Positions 11,936-24,636 of a stretch of 64,000 bases of DNA are shown here, piece after piece. Positions within the stretch are counted from its first letter, which is position 1, and each line of letters starts with the position of its first letter. A program made the translations under genes and the position numbers. Below the pieces are notes generated by a model. It was given only the letters and a program-made list of their open reading frames with translations, was not told the DNA's origin and ran no database searches. Location: positions 558,001 through 622,000 of the forward strand of contig NC_088320.1 in the NCBI RefSeq assembly GCF_910592395.1, in the 5' to 3' direction. The stretch is from Lineus longissimus. Lineage: Eukaryota; Nemertea; Pilidiophora; Heteronemertea; Lineidae.

Positions 11936-14900
11936 CTGAAATAAATATCAGAGAAGTCATTTGACGTAAGTCTAGCAGAACCAGGCCCCATGCTCCCTCC
12001 AAAAGAATCATTTGTTGAGCACGAAGAAGAAAAAGAGGAAGAAGGTGGCTTGCCCTGATGGGGTGTTTGATCGCAGTCGATAGTGAGGTAGGCAGGATGA
12101 TGGCTGGATATCAGCAGATCACGCCTGAAGTGCTCTATGTTGGATTTGTCCCGTAAACTACAATCATAAATCTGGACAAATAATCTGTCTATTCTGATTT
12201 GCAATGTAGACTAGAACAACAGCCATAAACTGGATAATATAATGACTCACTCTATCATGAAGTTAAACAGGTCGTCAGTGGAGCGTCCGCCGTCATAGTC
12301 CTTCACCATCTGGCCATTCCGGAAATATTTCACTGAAATCAAAGGAAAACTTTACTGTCAACAGGACACATTATTTGAACAGAACTGCAGTGGGTTCTAT
12401 CAAGACTTGCTCAACTTGACAACCTTGAGTTGTTCGTTGCAGCTTTGGATGATTCCCACCACCAGCTTTGTCTTAGCAATGCCATGTTGCCATGCACTGC
12501 ATGCACTACATGCACCATTGCATGCACTACATGCAGTTATGTGGACAATGTATGTGAACAATGTACAGTATTATGTTCTGACGAAACTCAGTGATTATAT
12601 CTTATCTTCATGACACACTTTGCCCAGAATGTACGTGGCAAGTTCTGGCAGAGGTCAACAGTCAACAATGCAGCTCCTTGGCTGACAGAAGGTACGTGGT
12701 ACTCACGTGTCGGGTAGCCGCGGACCTCGTACTTCTCACCAATCTGCGCCTCCTGTGTTGCATCAACAGCAGCTAGAACGCCACCTATCTGTAAATACAG
12801 GAACATGTCTTAATGTGAGGTGGCAGGAGTGGTTTTTCTCTTGCTGAGGGTCAATTTTCTGTAATCTAACTTGAATTCTGATGTTGGCGATAATAAGTTG
12901 ATCAGAAGAGAAACTAGGTGGAGCTTTCACCACTTCAAATCACGTCTCTCAAAGCTATAATGAGCCAACCAAGGCTTACCGATCCATCAACAAGTCGTTG
13001 AGCAGCTTCACCATACGCAGGCTTCATGGCTTTACAATGTCCACACCCTGAAAGATCATCAAAACAGAATGTCACAACAGCATCACAGGCAGGAGCCAAT
13101 GATGGAACACTCATTCTTACTTGGCACAAACTGTATGAAAGACTTAAACCACAGCAGGGAGTTACAAGATACTTTCATGTAATAGAATTTCACTCAACAA
13201 AAGCAGAAAAGAAAACAATCAAACTTACATGGTGCGTAAAACATAACCAGGACGGATGGATGTTCGGATAAAAACGTATCAAAAGTGTCGTCTGCCAAGT
13301 GCTGGACGTTGCCGGCGGCGTCGTTCTCTGCCCAGGCAAGTCGTGGGTCGGTCTTGGGCTTCGGAGGGGGAGTCGGGTTCTGGGGATCCTTCATGAAGTG
13401 CACGAAGTCATTTTCCTGAAAGTGACAGTGAAAGAGTTAAAGCCAGATGGAAGACTCTATTTGAAGAGGGATAGGTGTGAAGCCATCAAGAACCAGGCCA
13501 ACAACTACATCTCATCAACCAGGAGCATCTCCAACCAACCAATAGGAGCCTACCTCTCTTCCACCAGTATATTTCTCATCATTCTTGCCGTAGTTGAAGT
13601 ACTTGAACGTCGGGTAGCCACTGACGTCATGCTGTTTACAGACGTCGGCATGTTTTGTACAATCCATGGCAGCAAACATGACCTTGTTGTCCTCTTTGTA
13701 CGTCTCAGCAGCTTTCATGTAGTGCGGCTTGGCTTTCTTACAGTGACCACACCCTGGAAAATAAACCTATTCTGGTCTTAACATTATCAACAGGAGCTTT
13801 CAGTGGTCAGGAGTAGGTATGGTGTGTCCCTATCTCTGTATGGCAAGTTATAGAGAAGACACGCCACTGGTGAGGAACACCAAACTCAGTGAGAGGGGCA
13901 GACCGAAGGACATTTAGGAGGATACCAGGATCACAAAGAGAAGGCCTCACAATGGAGTCAGCCAGACTATTGTATATCACTTACATGGGGCATAAAACAT
14001 GACAAGAGTGTGTTTCTTCCTCTTGAGTGTGCTCTTGAAGTTTTGAGAATCCAAATGGACCACATCACTCTCTGTTAGTTCCCACGGTTGTTCTTCCGCG
14101 GGTGGTGGCGGAGGCTCCTTCGGACTGTAAAAGAATAGGACTATATTAGCACGGATAAATCACCTACACGGCGGCACTGAGCCTCCCATTGTGGGCCTCT
14201 CTCCACAGTGCAGATTCCCTATTACAAAACCAAGACCATGTTTGAAATTATTCAATTCAATTCACAAAGCAAGATGTGATGTCATCAACAAAACAGGCAT
14301 CAACAAAGACACATTACCAACATGCGAGTGTTTGATAACTTACTCTTTCATAAACTCCACAATTTTATCTGCCGTTCTTTCATTGACATCGAATTTGACT
14401 TCACCATCCCTGCAAAAAATGAAACAAGTGTCATGATAAGTTGGGTCAAGTTCACTTCTCCACATCGCTGTTCAAGAACTTGGGCATCTCGGAGGGTTGT
14501 GGCCACCAAGCACATGACTTGACATGTAAAGAACAACACCTGAAAGGACTCCACGCTCTCAGCTGAGCAAATTCAAATCTCCATCAACCTGCTCCTCAGG
14601 TTTCCAACTGTTTCATGAAACATCAACTTACTTGAAATACTTGACAGTGGGGAAACCTTTGATGCCATATTTCTCCGAGACGACTTTCTCCACCGTTGAA
14701 TCAACAGCTGCTATTGTCGCTTCGATCTGAAACCAAGACGACACAGTCGATGAATGGAAGGATTGTTACTCAGTAAGTAATCAACAGGTCACCAAAACAG
14801 TGGTTTATCACCTTTAGACCAGTGACTTCTCCCGTCTAATCAAAATCTTCAGAGGGAACAGAAGCCTCTTATTCTACTCTGGGGAAATGGATATGATGAA

Positions 14901-17900
14901 GGGAACAGACTGAGCTCTTCCAGCTGCAGCAATGAAATGGATAGTCTATCAATAATAATGAAAACGATGTTGTCAGGCTGTCACAACGTCTCTGAGAATA
15001 ATGGAGTAGGCACCCAATGCGAGCTGTGGCAATTCAGTTCAGACAACGCCTACCTCTTCACCCTTGAGTTGGGCAGCTGCATCAACATACTCTGGTTTCA
15101 TCTTCTTGCAATGGCCGCACCCTGAAAGAGATGGAGGGACATCAGGTAATCAGGATCTTCTGCCAAGTCTACACCATGGAACCTGACTCGAGACCATTCT
15201 ACAGAAAGCTGACATCAGCACTTTCTGATAGTAGCATGTGTTCCATGACTAATCTTATTTCTGGGTGAAATTATTTCCGATCACTCAACTTACATGGGGC
15301 ATAAAACATGACTAGGACGGAGGGATGAGATGCCATGAATTCATCAAAGTTGGCATCCGTCAAATGGACCACATCAGTCTCCTCCTCCTTCCATTCAGAC
15401 TCTTTCTCAGGCTCTTTAGGTGGCTGAGGGCTGCAAGAGAAACAGGGTGCACGTCACAAGATGCTTTCAAGTGAGATAAAGGTCTCCCCGACCAGCTCAG
15501 GGCTTCTCTTGGAGGCCGACGTATTTTGTACCAAAGATTTACTTTGATCATTCATGTTTCAAGAGCCTAAATACATTCTAGATAAACCACAACTTAAGCC
15601 CACATATATTTAAGTATAATAGCCTGTCAAGTCTGAGGCCTCTGCAACATTTGTATGTCATGTGATTCCATCATAACCTAAGTTACATGGGCTTCACTAG
15701 GCCTATTATTGAGTACATAGTGAGTAAGTGGCAGCATCTTAAGATTCTGAAGAAAATCAATACAATGTAATTGTTATAATTTGTATGTTTTTTCTTACTT
15801 CTTCATCCAAGTAACAATACCATCTTTATTTTTCTCTCCGCCATAGTTGTATTTCATTTGGCCTTTTCTGAAAATATGAACAAGCATAGATAAACAGCAA
15901 GTCGTCTTCATTAAGAACAGGGCAGAGGATGCTGGTCTTGGTTTTACCTCAATGTCTTGTTAGTCTCACTGTAGCACTGTACAGCAGAAAGAGAATCACC
16001 TTAGCTGAAGACAAACTAGACTTGTGTGGAGGCTGAAGAAGGACCGATTGCTAGACCTCAATCTCCTTGTAGTACTCACTCTATGTAAATAATGGAAGGG
16101 AATCCTGTGATGTTGAACTGTTCTCTGATGATAGCATTCTCTGGTTTATCAACGTCCATGCCAGCAAGAACCTGAAATACACAATTAGGCGAGAGTTAGA
16201 CTTTGACTTGATCTGCTTGCTATCGCACAAGACCATTGCACTTAACCTCAACAGAAGCACTCGAAGTGATAACAGGCCCCATGCATCTATATTCCTGCCA
16301 TCAATCAAGTTGACCAACTGGTTTAGTCACATCGTTTCTGCCCAGAGGTGATAATGGAGGCAGCATTATCCAATCTCCTGGTTAGTAACTGCAAGCACCA
16401 GACTACCCGTCTGTCGTCAGCTGATTTGTATACTTACCGAAAAACCTTTCAGTTCAGTGGCAGCCGCTGCATATTCTGGTTTCATCATCTTACAGTAGCC
16501 ACACCCTGGAAAGACAGAATACAAGTATGTACAGATAAAGAGAGGTTGACCGATGTCTAAATCAGAAGAGTTTGGTTGAAGAAAGTATGCAATCTTAGTC
16601 TGTGCTTTGTCATTGACTTATCATCTTACACTGGGATAACAACGACTCCTCTGGTCGAAAAATTATCTCGTCAATTCTAAACTAACCAGGCTATGACCAC
16701 AGCACACAGCAGAGAACCTAGCAAAGTGCACAAGATCTGACTTACATGGCGCATAGAACATCAGGAGTATAGGCTTTCTCTCTTTCTTCAGTAATTTCGT
16801 TAATTGTGGTGGATTCATGATATGAATGACATCATCCGCGGATGATTCTTCATCCCATGGTAAATCACCTTTAGGATCGCGTAGGAAACTAATCAGTGAC
16901 TGAAAGACAACAAGTTACCATTCAGTTAGATTTGATCTCTGTAATCAGGATGTACCTTTCTATAGATACAGCATTTGTAAGTTCCAAACGTGCTCTCAAT
17001 AGAGAGGTTCGACCAGCTTTAAAATGCATGACCTGATCTTCATTTGCTAAGTGAATCCCAAACTATTTTTTGAGGATTGTAGAAAATAAAATGTCAAACA
17101 AAAACCTACCTTGGCTGTTTCTCGCCGATCATATATTTTATTAAATTCACCATTACTGGAAGAAAAAAACCCATCAATAGTACTTAGAAATCCAACTGTC
17201 ACAATAAGCACAAATCTTATTTGTCCAAGGTGGCCTTCGATTCAACACACTTATTCACCTTTCTATTCTTGAGGACACTAACAAAACCTGTTATAGCAAA
17301 ACCTATCCGACATGTGCCATAATCCTCAACAAAATATACCAACTTACCTATAATGTTTTATTTCATAAGAACTGGGCTTCGCTTTAAATTTTTTGCATAA
17401 TTTTTGAGCTGCACTGAAAAAAGAAGAAAAGAATCTTACAAAAATCTACCAGATTACCAAGAAATTTTGTATGCGTATGATTTTATTGTTGGCAACATGC
17501 CCACCCCCCCCCCCACCCCATCCCCGGCCCCATGTATGGCTGCTTACCTACAATCCACATATGCCACTGTGGCTTGGCCCATCATCTCTTCTGCGGCCTC
17601 GCGGGCAGTCTTGAGCAATGAGGAGACCTCACGATCTGAAAATAAAGCAGACAGATGATTGTATAATCTAATAAAGGATAAGCCCAGGGCTCTCCATCTT
17701 CCTGCAGTGCTCAAGGAAGGAATAATAGAAAATATACTCTATCATTCTGTAGGCCACTGAAGGCAGTTTTCAATTCACGCTTGGACCCGACTGAAGACTT
17801 CACTGCCACTTTTTGCTCTGTAGAAACGCCCTTTATTTTGTCACTCAAACCGAGGCTAATGACCTTTTTTTGGGAAAACGGCAGTGAATTGTCAAGTCGC

Positions 17901-18679
17901 TAGCAAGCTCGTAGGAGTTTAGGACAGCATCTAGGCAATACACAGAACTGTTTATTTACATACCATTTTTTGCATAGACAACAAGGACATTTGTCCGAGT
18001 CCGTAATAACTTTTTGAAATCCTTGACATCCTTCGGTCGTTGAATGAGGTTTTGCCGATTCTTTGCTGCTAGTGTCGACAATGGAATGATAACCTGAAAG
18101 TGAAATTGAAAAGTTTGTGAGGGTGTGAGGGTGTGAGGGCCAAGTCTATAAGACCTTCTGAGTTTGTGAGGGTGTGAGGGCCAAGTCTATAAGACCTTCT
18201 GAGTTTGTGAGGGTGTGAGGGCCAAGTCTATAAGACCTTCTGAGTTTGTGAGGGTGTGAGGGCCACTTTGTTCAAAATAACTCAAAAACATGACCCTCAA
18301 AATGACTGAAACTCATCATGGTATTTCTTCAGAAGCATGAAATATACTATCCAAATGGTTTTAAACCACAGATGCTCAGTTTTTGAAGTGTTGGTCATGA
18401 TTGGTCGTGATTGGTCGTTATTTAGTATGACTGGTTATCATTATGTGTACCCAGGCTAGGACAGGAGAGCGAGAGGCCAAATTAAATTTTCTAACACCCA
18501 TCGTCCCATGTACTCAAAAACTAAGAGGTCGGTCAAGAAATTATCAACGGAACAAGCAAGACATTAGTTTTGACTTATCGTTTGTTTATTGGAGTCTTGA
18601 AATCAGTTCTTATTCAGGGAATACACACCAAAATAAACAGCAAAGATCGCCACAAAGTGGACACGCTCACAGTCGCCAT
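11359..18679 (-). CDS. PDIA5: Protein disulfide isomerase A5-like, four catalytic domains, charged KTEL tail
   Basis: An ER-lumen thiol oxidoreductase that forms and rearranges disulfides. Twenty exons join without a frame break to 821 residues: 18629-18679, 17964-18093, 17548-17635, 17348-17413, 17110-17155, 16746-16899, 16438-16505, 16080-16171, 15799-15867, 15294-15430, 15054-15121, 14632-14726, 14344-14409, 13985-14124, 13554-13753, 13229-13415, 12980-13047, 12707-12788, 12251-12332, 11359-11935. Exon 1 plus the start of exon 2 form a signal peptide. A non-catalytic thioredoxin-like domain follows (LRTRTNVLVVYAKN, then a KLCKKFK block as in PDIA5). Four catalytic thioredoxin domains carry WCGYC (179-183), WCGHC (301-305), WCGHC (424-428) and WCGHC (553-557), each preceded by an MFYAP strand. 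Residues from about 630 form a Lys/Glu/Ala-rich tail ending in KTEL, a KDEL-type retrieval signal. Vertebrate PDIA5 is about 519 residues with three catalytic domains. The orthology call is strong; the extra domain and tail are read directly from the sequence. Confidence 0.93.
18112..18264. repeat. Minisatellite of about 41 bp in PDIA5 intron 1
   Basis: Three and a half nearly identical copies of a 41-bp unit containing TTTGTGAGGGTGTGAGGGCC. It lies in the first intron of the PDIA5-like gene, close to the exon 2 acceptor. Confidence 0.9.
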
Positions 18680-19599
18680 TTTGCCACGTATGGACAATCT
18701 GGTTCCGTATCCGGTGTCTTTTGTTTTTGTCGCGCACACGAGAAGCGCGCCGATGAACGGTGAATTCACCATGGTGATCATGATAAATCTCCCGGTCTTC
18801 GGTCCGTCTGTCGAATTGCTATAGACAGGGTCTATTCTACAGACCAAGGACTTTACAGACCTCGTTTTTTTGCTCTCACTTTTTAATTTGTTGAGATTTT
18901 CATGAAATCTAAAGTGATATCAGACCGGAAACGGTTTCCGCATATGTTCAGAAAAAACTTTTGAAAAAAATTAAATTTTAGTACCCTGATTTTGAAGAAA
19001 TAAAAGTCTGTAATTCTCAGAATTCTAAATAAGAAAAAACAGACCAACTTCAAAGGCAAATCAAGATATAGCATAGTTAAGATGAACCGCATGATTAAAC
19101 CAGGTTCATATTTGCTTTGACTCAATGAATGACGGATCTGCGGGAGCTGGTTCAGGGGTTCCAGCCGTAAATCGTCCCCCGCCCTAAAAACGGCCGATAT
19201 TTTAAATTTTACGCAAATGCCTAGTTCCAATTTCTTAGCTTAGATGGCGGTATCTGACAGTTACGAAGACTTGTAAAGATGTGACACTAAATGCATAAGG
19301 ATTTACCGTGGCTCCATGTTGTTTATATGCTGGGGAGGACCATGTTCTTCAGAAATGACCTTTGCCAATGAGACAGTAGACCGGCCTGGCCCTTCCCTCT
19401 GATGGATGTTCCTTTTTGCTACTTGGTGCGCCTTATCCCCAATTGCGTCAGGTTCTAGGTAGTGCCCCATGTCTCTTCTGGATGTGCCCTCCCCCTTTAT
19501 AGCGCACCATGGCAGTGTTGCTACATAGTGTACCAAGTCCATGCCCCTTTACTAGGCGTACTCTGTCTGATCTGGATGTCGCTCTCCCACGACCAGGCC
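18680..19599. other. PDIA5 upstream region
   Basis: This holds the presumed promoter and 5' UTR of the PDIA5-like gene at its left end. No further gene is seen. The small open frames here show no domain signature. Confidence 0.4.
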
Positions 19600-21522
19600 G
19601 AATCAGTCCTGGCTGCTCCACCGTGTTGACAACATGATGAGAGTGATGAGACAGTCACAGCCAGGCCGCATCAATCTTCGCCGCACACTGCCTAGTTGTT
19701 AACATGGCGAGAGAGATGAGACAATCACAGCCAGGCCAAATCAGTCTCGGCTGCTCTGCCAAGTTGTCTACATGGTGAGAGAGATGAGAGAAAGTCACAG
19801 CCAGGCCAAATCAGTCTTGGCTGCTCTGCCAAGTTGTCAACATGGTGAGAGAGATGAGGAAGTAACAGCCAGGCCGAATCAGTCCTGGCTGCTCCACCGT
19901 GTTGACAACATGATGAGAGAGATGAGGAAGTCACAACCAGGCCGAATCAGTCCTGGCTGCTCCACCGCGTTGACAACATGATGCGAGTGATGAGACAGCA
20001 GTCACAGCCAGGCCGCATCAATCTTCGCCGCACTGCCTAGTTGTTAATAAGGCGAGAGAGATGAGAAAGTCAGAGCCAGGCCGAATCAGTTCTGGCTGCT
20101 CCACTGTGTTGACAATAATTATGGTGAGAGAGATGAGACAGTCACAGCCAGGCCAAATCAGTCTTGGCTGCTCTGCCAAGTTGTCAACATGGTGAGAGAG
20201 ATGAGGCAGTCACAGCCAGGCCGAATCAGTCCTGGCTGCTCCACCGTGTTGACAACATGATGAGAGAGATGAGGAAGTCACAGCCAGGCCGAATCAATCC
20301 AGGCTGCTCCACCGTGCTGACAACATGATGAGAGAGGTGAGGAAGTCACAGCCAGGCCGAATCAATCCTGGCTGCTCCACCGTACTGACAACATGATGCG
20401 AGTGATGAGACAGTCACAGCCAGGCCACATCAATCTTCGCCGCACTGTCTAGTTGTTAATATGGCGAGAGAGATGAGACAGTCACAGCCAGGCCGAATCA
20501 GTTCTGGCTGCTCCACCGTGTTGACAATAATTATGGTGAGAGAGATGAGACAGTCACAGCCAGGCCAAATCAGTCTTGGCTGCTCTGCCAAGTTGTCAAC
20601 ATGGTGAGAGAGATGAGGAAGTCACAGCCAGGCCGAATCAGTCCTGGTTGCTCCACCGTGTTGACAACATGATGAGAGAGATGAGACAGTCACAGCCAGG
20701 CCGAATCAGTCCTGGCTGCTCCACCGTGTTGACAACATGATGAGAGAGATGAGGAAGTCATAACCAGGCCGAATCAGTCCTGGCTGCTCCACCGTGTTGA
20801 CAACATGATGAGAGTGATGAGACAGTCACAGCCAGGCCGCATCAATCTTCGCCGCACTGCCTAGTTGTTAATATGGCGAGAGAGATGAGACAATCACAGC
20901 CAGGCCAAATCAGTCTCGGCTGCTCTGCCAAGTTGTCTACATGGTGAGAGAGATGAGAGACAGTCACTGCCAGGCCAAATCAGTCTTGGCTGCTCTGCCA
21001 AGTTGTCTATATGGTGAGAGAGAGGAGACAGTCACAGCCAGGCGGCATCAGTCTTCGCCGCACTGCCTAGTTGTTGATATGGTGAGAGAGATGAGACAGT
21101 CACAGCCAGGCCAAATTAGTCTTGGCTGCTCTGCCAAGTTGTCAACATGGTGAGAGAGATGAGGAAGTCACAGCCAGGCCGAATGAGTCCTGGCTGCTCC
21201 ACCGTGTTGACAACATGATGCGTTTGATGAGACAGTCACAGCAAGGCCGCATCAATCTTCGCCGCACTGCCTAGTTGTTAATAAGGCGAGAGAGATGAGA
21301 CAGTCAGAGCCAGGCCGAATCAGTTCTGGCTGCTCCACCGTGTTGACAATAATTATGGTGAAAGAGATGAGACAGTCACAGCCAGGCCAAATCAGTCTTG
21401 GCTGCTCTGCCAAGTTGTCAACATGGTGAGAGAGATGAGGAAGTCACAGCCAGGCCGAATCAGTCCTGGCTGCTCCACCGCGGTGTTGACAACATGATGA
21501 GAGAGATGAGGAAGTCACAACT
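19600..21522. repeat. Satellite array, about 68-bp monomers of three types
   Basis: About 28 head-to-tail monomers of 67-72 bp share the core AGTCACAGCCAGGCC. Three monomer types differ in the second half: A (CTGCTCCACCGTGTTGACAA), B (CTGCTCTGCCAAGTTGTC) and C (CGCCGCACTGCCTAGTTGTT). A sub-variant A' has GACAATAATTATGG. Reading left to right I get A C B B A A C A' B A A A C A' B A A A C B B C B A C A' B A. The unit C A' B A A A occurs twice in succession, which indicates higher-order structure. Short open frames across the array are by-products of the repeat. Confidence 0.93.
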
Positions 21523-21721
21523 TAACGGCCGTTTTTTGTTGTTGACGTTTTGAGAGGTGTTCAGAAAATTCGTGGTATTTCTTTAACTATTGAAATTATC
21601 GATTGTTTGTTGACATATTCATGATCTTTGTATCACCCTTCACATAACAAACTTGATCTTTCATTTAAAAAATGTTTTTTGGGGATTTCTGCTGATGCAT
21701 CATGCATCTTGCATAATGCTG

Positions 21722-22822
21722 TATTGGGGGAACAACCCATCTTGAAGACAAGCATCAGTGCTACCTCAGGGTGATGGTGTATTGGGGGAACAACCCATCT
21801 TGAAGACAAGCATCAGTGCTAGCTCTTGGGGATGGTGTATTGGGAGAACAACCCATCTTGAAGACAAGCATCTGCTAGCTTTGGGTGATGGTGTATTGGG
21901 GGAACAACCCATCTTGAAGACAAGCATCAGTGCTAGCTCTGGGTGATGGTGTATTGGGGGAACAACCCATCTTGAAGACAAGCATCTGCTAGCTCTGGGT
22001 GATGGTGTATTGGGGAACAACCCATCTTGAAGACAAGCATCTGATAGCTCTGGGTGATGGTGTATTGGGGGAACAACCCATCTTGAAGACAGATCAGTGC
22101 TAGCTCTGGGGGATGGTGTATTGGGGGAACAACCCATCTTGAAGACAAGCATCTGCTAGCTCTGGGTGATGGTGTATTGGGGGAACAACCCATCTTGAAG
22201 ACAGATCAGTGCTAGCTCTGGGGGATGGTGTATTGGGGGAACAACCCATCTTGAAGACAAGCATCTGCTAGCTCTGGGTGATGGTGTATTGGGGGAACAA
22301 CCCATCTTGAAGACAAGCATCTGATAGCTCTGGGTGATGGTGTATTGGGGGAACAACCCATCTTGAAGACAAGCATCTGCTAGCTCTGGGTGATGGTGTA
22401 ATGGGGGAACAACCCATCTTGAAGACAAGCATCTGATAGCTCTGGGTGATGGTGTATTGGGGGAACAACCCATCTTGAAGACAAGCATCAGTGCTAGCTC
22501 TGGGGGATGGTGAATTGGGGGAACAACCCATCTTGAAGACAAGCATCAGTGCTAGCTCTGGGTGATGGTGTATTGGGGGAACAACCCATCTTGAAGACAA
22601 GCATCAGTGCTAGCTCTGGGTGATGGTGTATTGGGGGAACAACCCATCTTGAAGACAAGCATCTGCTAGCTCTGGGGGATGGTGTATTGGGGGAACAACC
22701 CATCTTGAAGAAAAGCATCTGCTAGCTCTGGGTGATGGTGTATTGGGGGAACAACCCATCTTGAAGACAAGCATCAGTGCTAGCCCTGGGCGATGGTGTA
22801 TTAGGGGAACAACCATTCCAGT
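21722..22822. repeat. Satellite array, 55-58 bp monomer, about 20 copies
   Basis: About 20 tandem copies centred on TATTGGGGGAACAACCCATC. Two length forms differ by whether the junction reads CATCAGTGCTAGC or CATCTGCTAGC, and two copies have lost a further short segment. Long minus-strand open frames in this array are artefacts of the repeat. It starts 200 bp after the 68-bp satellite ends. Confidence 0.95.
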
Positions 22823-22834
22823 GAGGACTAATCT

Positions 22835-22906
22835 GTCTTCAAGATGGATTGTTCCCTACTCATTCATCACCCAGAGCTGGCACTGATCTGTCTTCAAGAC
22901 GGCCAG
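22835..22906. repeat. Single inverted monomer at the end of the 55-58 bp array
   Basis: This segment is the diverged reverse complement of the array monomer: it contains CTGTCTTCAAGATGG, then CATCACCCAGAGCTGGCACT, then CTGTCTTCAAGACGG. It faces the last direct copy across a spacer of about 15-20 bases, so the end of the array can fold into a hairpin. Confidence 0.8.
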
Positions 22907-23106
22907 AGTCCTGTACTGGAATTGTATATAACTGTTTACATACTGTTGACAGAGATTTTTGTCAAAATGTCCACTGCGGCCAATGATGGTTTCTACCCAT
23001 CGGCTGGGACAGGCAGTGTCTATATTTAGAGACAACAGAGGGATGTAGGGCAGGGGTCAACAGAAACAGTCAAGACGGCCATTATAAATTACAACTAACA
23101 AACATA

Positions 23107-23112
23107 TTTATT
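23107..23112 (-). terminator. Candidate poly(A) signal of TANC
   Basis: AATAAA on the minus strand, followed within 30 bases by a GT-rich stretch (TGTTTGTTAGTTGT). It lies 2.4 kb past the TANC stop codon. A second AATAAA is present near 23953. Between 23107 and 25523 I see no other gene, so this is probably TANC 3' UTR. Confidence 0.4.
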
Positions 23113-24607
23113 TTATACCTTGATCTGCCACAATCAGTTAACACAATCATGATTTTTACAAATATCTGTAAAGTTATGTGCAAGTTTGAAAATGAGAAAA
23201 CACAAATGACACTTTTTCCCACAATACCCTTGAAATGCAAATGGCTTCATTAGTAACTTTCTAAAAAACGTCTACCAAAAAGCATGATTTCTACTCCTAC
23301 ATAGAACACTTAAAATTCCAAGTCTATCGATGAATGACAAAGTCATTTGAAAGAAGGAGTGTCTCTGGACATGCTACAATCAAGACATATTGCCTGACAG
23401 TCGCGGTGTTCCTGTATAGATGGCGCTACACATAAGAAAGTCTAGAGTTGTTTAGAACGAGGGCGCCCATTTCCTTGTGCTACATAGAATCGTCGCCTTC
23501 ACAGGAAGTCAATATCAAAAGTGGGCAACTTGCGTGATTTCAAAACAATCCTACTTGCATTCGAATCAAGGGAATAAGTTTTACAAGTTTAGAAATGTCA
23601 GGACCATTCACGGAATAAACACAGTCACGGTGTATACATTACTATCTTCTATCACAATGTCATCACAAAACCACAACAGTCGCCCTCCCCCCCATAAAGT
23701 CCTCTTCAACTCTTGCTCTAAGCCCTAATGTACATGTTTCGGGTTGATTAGTGCCGAAAGAATGAGAGGGTAGCATTCTCCTTTCACCAGTCGTAACCTT
23801 CATATTCCCAGAGCCAGGTCAGTCCCTAAGTTCCCTCGTGTACACTAGGGCTGGGTGACACAGGATGGCGTCGCAACCATTCTGGAGCCGAAGGCTTGGC
23901 ATGTACACACCTCTACAGTAAAACAATTATGGCACTTCAGTAAAGTCTTCATTATTTATTTTGCCATTTTCACATGACAAGAACTTGAATGAAAGGATTA
24001 GTCTGGATTTAAGGTTGATCAATTCAGGGTTAGTGCCTAGATGATGTTCCGGTCGCATCTAACGACTGTTTCTGGGTAGCCAGTCAGCTCTAGGTGTGCC
24101 AACAGGTAGTAGAATATTTACGCACATTTTCAGATTCACGATTCACAACAGTACAACCCTGTACAGGACTTTTGCAAACACTGACTACTGCTGGCCAAAC
24201 ATCATGATACTCTTCCTTTGATAAATAGAAGGATTTATCCAGATAAAAGGCATATTTCAACGCTGCCAGAAAACGACATGTCTCACAAACCTTGCACAGC
24301 AAAACATCTGAAGCCTCGAGTGCTTTGACAAAGAAATAATGACAAAATAATGACTAAAATGCGTTTCATAATATTATTGATAATTTATGGACTATTTACA
24401 TGATCTATTAACAACTTTATACAAAAAACTCATATTCTGGCTCATATAAATACCTTCAGGGGCAACCTCACAGGAAGCAGAAACCCAAGTGTTGATTTCT
24501 CAATGTGAGTGCGAGAAATCTGGAGACTCTATCTGACTGAGGAACCTTAGCTATAAAATCTAACAGCCATCAAGTTTTAAACTCTCCCCAAATGCGCTGC
24601 ATATTTA

Positions 24608-24636
24608 CCCCCCCCCCCACCCCCCCCCCCCCCCGC
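24608..24636. repeat. Poly-C tract
   Basis: A run of C interrupted by single A and G bases, within the presumed TANC 3' UTR. Length in the assembly may be inaccurate. Confidence 0.9.

Noticed and set aside
11273-11944. Plus-strand open frames of 223 and 166 codons rich in Phe/Ser or Pro/Ser
   Set aside because: They are antisense shadows of the PDIA5 tail repeat, whose unit length is mostly a multiple of three. No splice or homology support.
19725-21153. Small open frames over the 68-bp satellite
   Set aside because: Repeat-derived, with no conserved start or domain.
21758-22816. Many minus-strand open frames of 60-130 codons over the 55-58 bp array
   Set aside because: Produced by the tandem repeat; frame shifts between copies and no gene context.
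21722-22822. CRISPR-like direct repeats
   Set aside because: The locus is animal nuclear DNA and the units are contiguous satellites without unique spacers or cas genes.
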